From the NCBI GenBank assembly GCA_016295505.1, contig JAEDLC010000050.1, positions 1-13,263 of the forward strand: a DNA stretch of 13,263 nucleotides. Reading direction: 5' to 3'. The DNA is from Dorea sp. (lineage in GTDB: Bacteria; Bacillota_A; Clostridia; Lachnospirales; Lachnospiraceae). Position numbers and translations under genes: made by a program. Position 1 is the first letter of the stretch. The number at the start of each line of letters is the position of its first letter. Shown here one piece after another: positions 12,995 to 13,263 of this stretch. The notes under the pieces were generated by a model. It did not search any database, had not been told where the DNA came from, and saw only the letters and a program-made list of their open reading frames with translations.

Positions 12995-13263
12995 ATGATA
13001 TTGACAGATGGGCTCAGCGACCGGAAGCTGAAGATTCTTCATGCGATCATTCAGAATTATCTGGAGACAGGAGAACCGGTTGGATCGAGAACGATTTCCA
13101 AATATACGGATCTGAATCTCAGTTCTGCTACCATTCGTAATGAGATGGCGGATCTGGAAGAGATGGGATATATCATCCAGCCTCATACGTCAGCAGGACG
13201 TATCCCTTCGGACAAAGGCTACAGACTCTATGTAGATATGCTGATGGAAGAAAAAGAGCATGA
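12995..13263 (+). CDS. hrcA: Heat-inducible transcription repressor HrcA (N-terminal part; runs off the window)
   Basis: The first 89 codons of HrcA, the repressor that binds CIRCE and is kept active by GroEL in the known systems. The fragment is the winged-helix DNA-binding domain: LSDRKLKILHAIIQNYLETG, EPVGSRTISKY, LNLSSATIRNEMADLEEMGY and QPHTSAGRIPSDKGYRLYVD are all close to the family consensus. AAAGGAGGAGGA five bases before the ATG is a very strong ribosome binding site. The gene lies 29 bases after its own CIRCE, so it is autoregulated. In most Firmicutes grpE, dnaK and dnaJ follow; that is expected here but lies outside the window. The frame is open to the last base, so the C-terminal part is simply not included. 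Confidence 0.96.
   Translation, partial: MILTDGLSDRKLKILHAIIQNYLETGEPVGSRTISKYTDLNLSSATIRNEMADLEEMGYIIQPHTSAGRIPSDKGYRLYVDMLMEEKEH

Overview
The window looks like the chromosome of a low-to-mid-GC Gram-positive Clostridia, most likely a Lachnospiraceae (relatives of Dorea, Blautia or Mediterraneibacter). This is an inference from AGGAGG-type ribosome binding sites, sigma-A-like promoters, a CIRCE-controlled hrcA, a CBS/DRTGG-containing family II pyrophosphatase and the general style of the proteins. No rRNA, tRNA, insertion sequence, phage gene or CRISPR array was found. Most of the window is ordinary conserved core genome.

Layout. (1) 1-4161, plus strand: a possible tail of an upstream gene, then hslO (redox chaperone Hsp33), nadE (glutamine-dependent NAD synthetase), a small cysteine-rich C_GCAxxG_C_C redox-type protein, and an AIM24/TIGR00266 family protein. 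(2) 4184-4932, minus strand: a two-domain S1 RNA-binding protein with its own extended -10 promoter and a hairpin terminator facing the plus-strand cluster. (3) 5184-7453, plus strand: a CBS/DRTGG manganese-dependent inorganic pyrophosphatase and a flavin reductase-like flavoprotein. (4) 7467-8828, minus strand: a MATE efflux transporter, convergent with the flavoprotein and sharing a bidirectional terminator that includes the MATE stop codon. (5) 9011-11847, plus strand: a membrane-anchored NodB polysaccharide deacetylase, tcdA (tRNA t6A to ct6A dehydratase) and rarA (AAA+ replication/recombination ATPase), closely spaced like an operon. (6) 11859-12323: a stand-alone 97-residue protein of unknown function with a good promoter, strong ribosome binding site and strong terminator. 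(7) 12324-12994: about 670 bases of AT-rich noncoding DNA full of repeats, ending in the heat-shock promoter and CIRCE operator of hrcA, whose first 89 codons close the window.

The region least explained by known features is 12389-12757. It holds two mirrored stem-loops built on the motif TGATGGTA, then a 52-base tandem array of five units (three well conserved, two decayed), then three 21-base units derived from the array's tail. It lies directly upstream of the hrcA (presumably hrcA-grpE-dnaK-dnaJ) promoter. The hrcA control region also has a third, upstream CIRCE half-site overlapping the -10 box. I see no complete novel gene system; the best leads are this repeat region and the orphan 97-residue gene.
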